From Reichenbachiella agarivorans (lineage in GTDB: Bacteria; Bacteroidota; Bacteroidia; Cytophagales; Cyclobacteriaceae): a stretch of 64,000 nt of DNA. Under the pieces are notes generated by a model. The model saw only the letters and a program-made list of their open reading frames with translations, searched no databases and was not told where the DNA came from. Below are positions 62,460 through 64,000 of the stretch, in pieces (within the stretch, counting starts at the first letter, position 1; each line of letters opens with the position of its first letter). The stretch spans positions 3,255,501 through 3,319,500 of the forward strand of contig NZ_CP106679.1 in NCBI RefSeq assembly GCF_025502585.1, written 5' to 3'. A program made the position numbers and the translations under genes.

Positions 62460-64000
62460 ATGAATAAATCAAGTAAGCAGGGATTCCTGTCCAATCTGGG
62501 CAGCGATCTGCCTGCAAGTATAGTTGTGTTTTTAGTAGCCGTTCCACTTTGTTTAGGTATTGCTTTGGCTTCTGGAGCACCCTTGTTTTCAGGTATTATA
62601 GCAGGAATCGTAGGAGGGATGGTTGTCGCTCTGATCAGTGGGTCACAGTTGGGGGTCAGTGGACCTGCAGCTGGTTTGGCGGTGATAGTCCTGAGCTCCA
62701 TTACCAAATTGGGGAGTTTTGAAAACTTCCTTTTGGCGGTAGTCATTGCAGGTGTATTTCAAATTGGATTGGGTATAGCCAAAGCAGGTGTTTTGGGTTA
62801 TTATTTGCCCTCCTCGGTGATCAAGGGTATGCTTTCAGGGATCGGTTTGATCATTATATTGAAGCAAATACCCCATGCGTTCGGTTATGATGCCGATCCA
62901 GAAGGAGATTTGGAGTTTTTCCAAGCAGATGGTCACAATACCTTTTCTGAGTTGCTCTATACCTTAGATAATTTTACCCCGGGTGCAGTGGTCATAGGGA
63001 TGTTGGGGATTATGGTTTTGATCCTTTGGGATCAACCATTTATGAAAAAAATGACCTTCACCAAGTTTGTCAATGGGCCTTTGATCGTCGTAGCATCTGG
63101 TATTGGTTTGAATTTACTGTTTGAGCATATGGACTATTTTTCCTTGCATGGTCATCATGTGGTGAACATTCCCGTGTCCAATTCTATTGGAGAGTTTTTT
63201 GGATTATTCTCTACGCCCAATTGGTCAATGATTGGCGACAAACAGGTGTACATAGTTGCTCTTACTATTGCAATCGTAGCTAGTTTGGAGACGCTGTTGA
63301 GCGTAGAAGCAGCTGACAAGATTGATCCGCAGCGTCGTGTCACTCCCACCAACCGCGAATTGATAGCACAGGGAATCGGTAATTCCGTGTCGGGACTGAT
63401 CGGAGGCTTGCCAGTCACTCAGGTAATCGTACGTAGCTCCGCCAACGTACAGTCTGGTGCTAAGACCAAAGCATCCGCGTTCTTTCATGGAGTACTCATG
63501 CTCATCTGTGTCATTGCCATCCCTCAAGTGCTGAATTTGATACCATTGGCTAGTTTGGCGGCTGTATTGATCATGGTAGGATATAAACTGGTGAAGCCCT
63601 CCATGTTTATCGATATGTACAAGACAGGCAATGCCCAGTTTTATTCTTACATCGTGACGATCCTAGGACTGGTGTTTACGGATCTTTTGATGGGTATTGG
63701 GATGGGATTGGCCGTGGCCTTCATTTTTATACTATGGAATAATTTCAAGACACCTTATCATTTCAATCTTGCTGATGTCAAAGAGGGCGAACCCATTAGA
63801 ATTGAGCTCTCTGACAATGTCAGTTTTCTTAACAAGGCAAGTATTTTGAAGACTTTTGGTTTGATTCCCAATGACACAGTGGTAATAATAGATGCCACGC
63901 GTACCCAAGACATTCATTGGGATGTGTTGGAGTTGATAGAGGATTTTAAAATCAGCGCGAAGAATAGAGGTATAGATTTAAAACTGGTAGGTTTTGAGAG
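62460..64000 (+). CDS. SulP-family transporter, 3' end beyond window
   Basis: A partial gene: 513 codons are visible, with no stop before the window end. It begins MNKSSKQGFLSNLGSDLPASI, preceded by AAAAGA. The membrane domain shows VVFLVAVPLCLGIALASGAPL, GVSGPAAGLAVIVLSSI and the conserved late segment ELIAQGIGNSVSGLIGGLPVTQ. The final visible part (about 435 onward) resembles a STAS-type region. It is more diverged from the first SulP (38377) than a recent duplicate would be. Such Bacteroidota SulP proteins are often followed by a carbonic anhydrase, which would imply bicarbonate transport, but that neighbour lies outside. Confidence 0.9.
   Translation, partial: MNKSSKQGFLSNLGSDLPASIVVFLVAVPLCLGIALASGAPLFSGIIAGIVGGMVVALISGSQLGVSGPAAGLAVIVLSSITKLGSFENFLLAVVIAGVFQIGLGIAKAGVLGYYLPSSVIKGMLSGIGLIIILKQIPHAFGYDADPEGDLEFFQADGHNTFSELLYTLDNFTPGAVVIGMLGIMVLILWDQPFMKKMTFTKFVNGPLIVVASGIGLNLLFEHMDYFSLHGHHVVNIPVSNSIGEFFGLFSTPNWSMIGDKQVYIVALTIAIVASLETLLSVEAADKIDPQRRVTPTNRELIAQGIGNSVSGLIGGLPVTQVIVRSSANVQSGAKTKASAFFHGVLMLICVIAIPQVLNLIPLASLAAVLIMVGYKLVKPSMFIDMYKTGNAQFYSYIVTILGLVFTDLLMGIGMGLAVAFIFILWNNFKTPYHFNLADVKEGEPIRIELSDNVSFLNKASILKTFGLIPNDTVVIIDATRTQDIHWDVLELIEDFKISAKNRGIDLKLVGFE

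Overview
The window reads as chromosomal DNA of a Bacteroidota bacterium, most likely a marine Cytophagales member. The main reasons are: fused cbb3 oxidase subunits CcoN and CcoO, two secreted proteins with type IX secretion (YPNPA) sorting domains, a RibBA fusion, TAnnTTTG-type -7 promoter elements, and sparse Shine-Dalgarno signals. The genus is not something I can fix from sequence alone. I see no rRNA, tRNA, CRISPR array, insertion sequence or prophage.

Region 1 (1-19.7 kb) is a low-oxygen respiration island. A class V aminotransferase fragment opens the window, followed by a Crp/Fnr regulator with a perfect FNR-type box upstream, a degenerate beta-carbonic-anhydrase-like protein, a repeat-bearing spacer and a coiled-coil lipoprotein. 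Then, all on the minus strand, comes a near-complete cbb3 oxidase set: usp, ccoI, ccoS, hemN, usp, usp, ccoNO, ccoQ, ccoP, ccoG, fixH and a SafE-like exporter. Divergent from it are a PAS histidine kinase and a response regulator fused to a Crp/Fnr output domain, then a peroxiredoxin. Sites of form TGAT-N4-ATCA, or close to it, recur upstream of the regulator, hemN, usp, ccoNO and the kinase. This looks like a FixL/FixJ/FixK-type oxygen circuit condensed into two proteins.

Region 2 (19.8-42.9 kb) is mixed housekeeping: a DUF4136 lipoprotein, a carboxynorspermidine/carboxyspermidine polyamine gene pair, two T9SS cargo proteins (one an M43 metalloprotease), a PASTA protein, Ddl, NifU-like and Mrp Fe-S factors, DnaG primase and RibBA. 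An ECF sigma/anti-sigma operon with a coiled-coil exported protein follows, then a SulP transporter, an NFACT (RqcH-like) protein, a PhnP-like hydrolase and an orphan receiver.

Region 3 (43-56.5 kb) holds a 1443-residue hybrid sensor kinase, YaaA, and an operon of transglutaminase-DUF2126 (split by an apparent frameshift), circularly permuted ATP-grasp-alpha-E, a second transglutaminase and a Cys-pair protein. This is a predicted amide/peptide-bond-forming system whose product is unknown, and it is the best candidate here for an undescribed system. A solitary histidine-kinase dimerisation domain follows.

Region 4 (56.7-64 kb) holds a PorE-like TPR/PD40/OmpA protein, a beta-propeller sensor kinase, a small exported protein and a second SulP transporter that runs off the window end.

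Two genes, at about 940 and about 50140, appear to be broken by single-base insertions. These could be real mutations or assembly errors.
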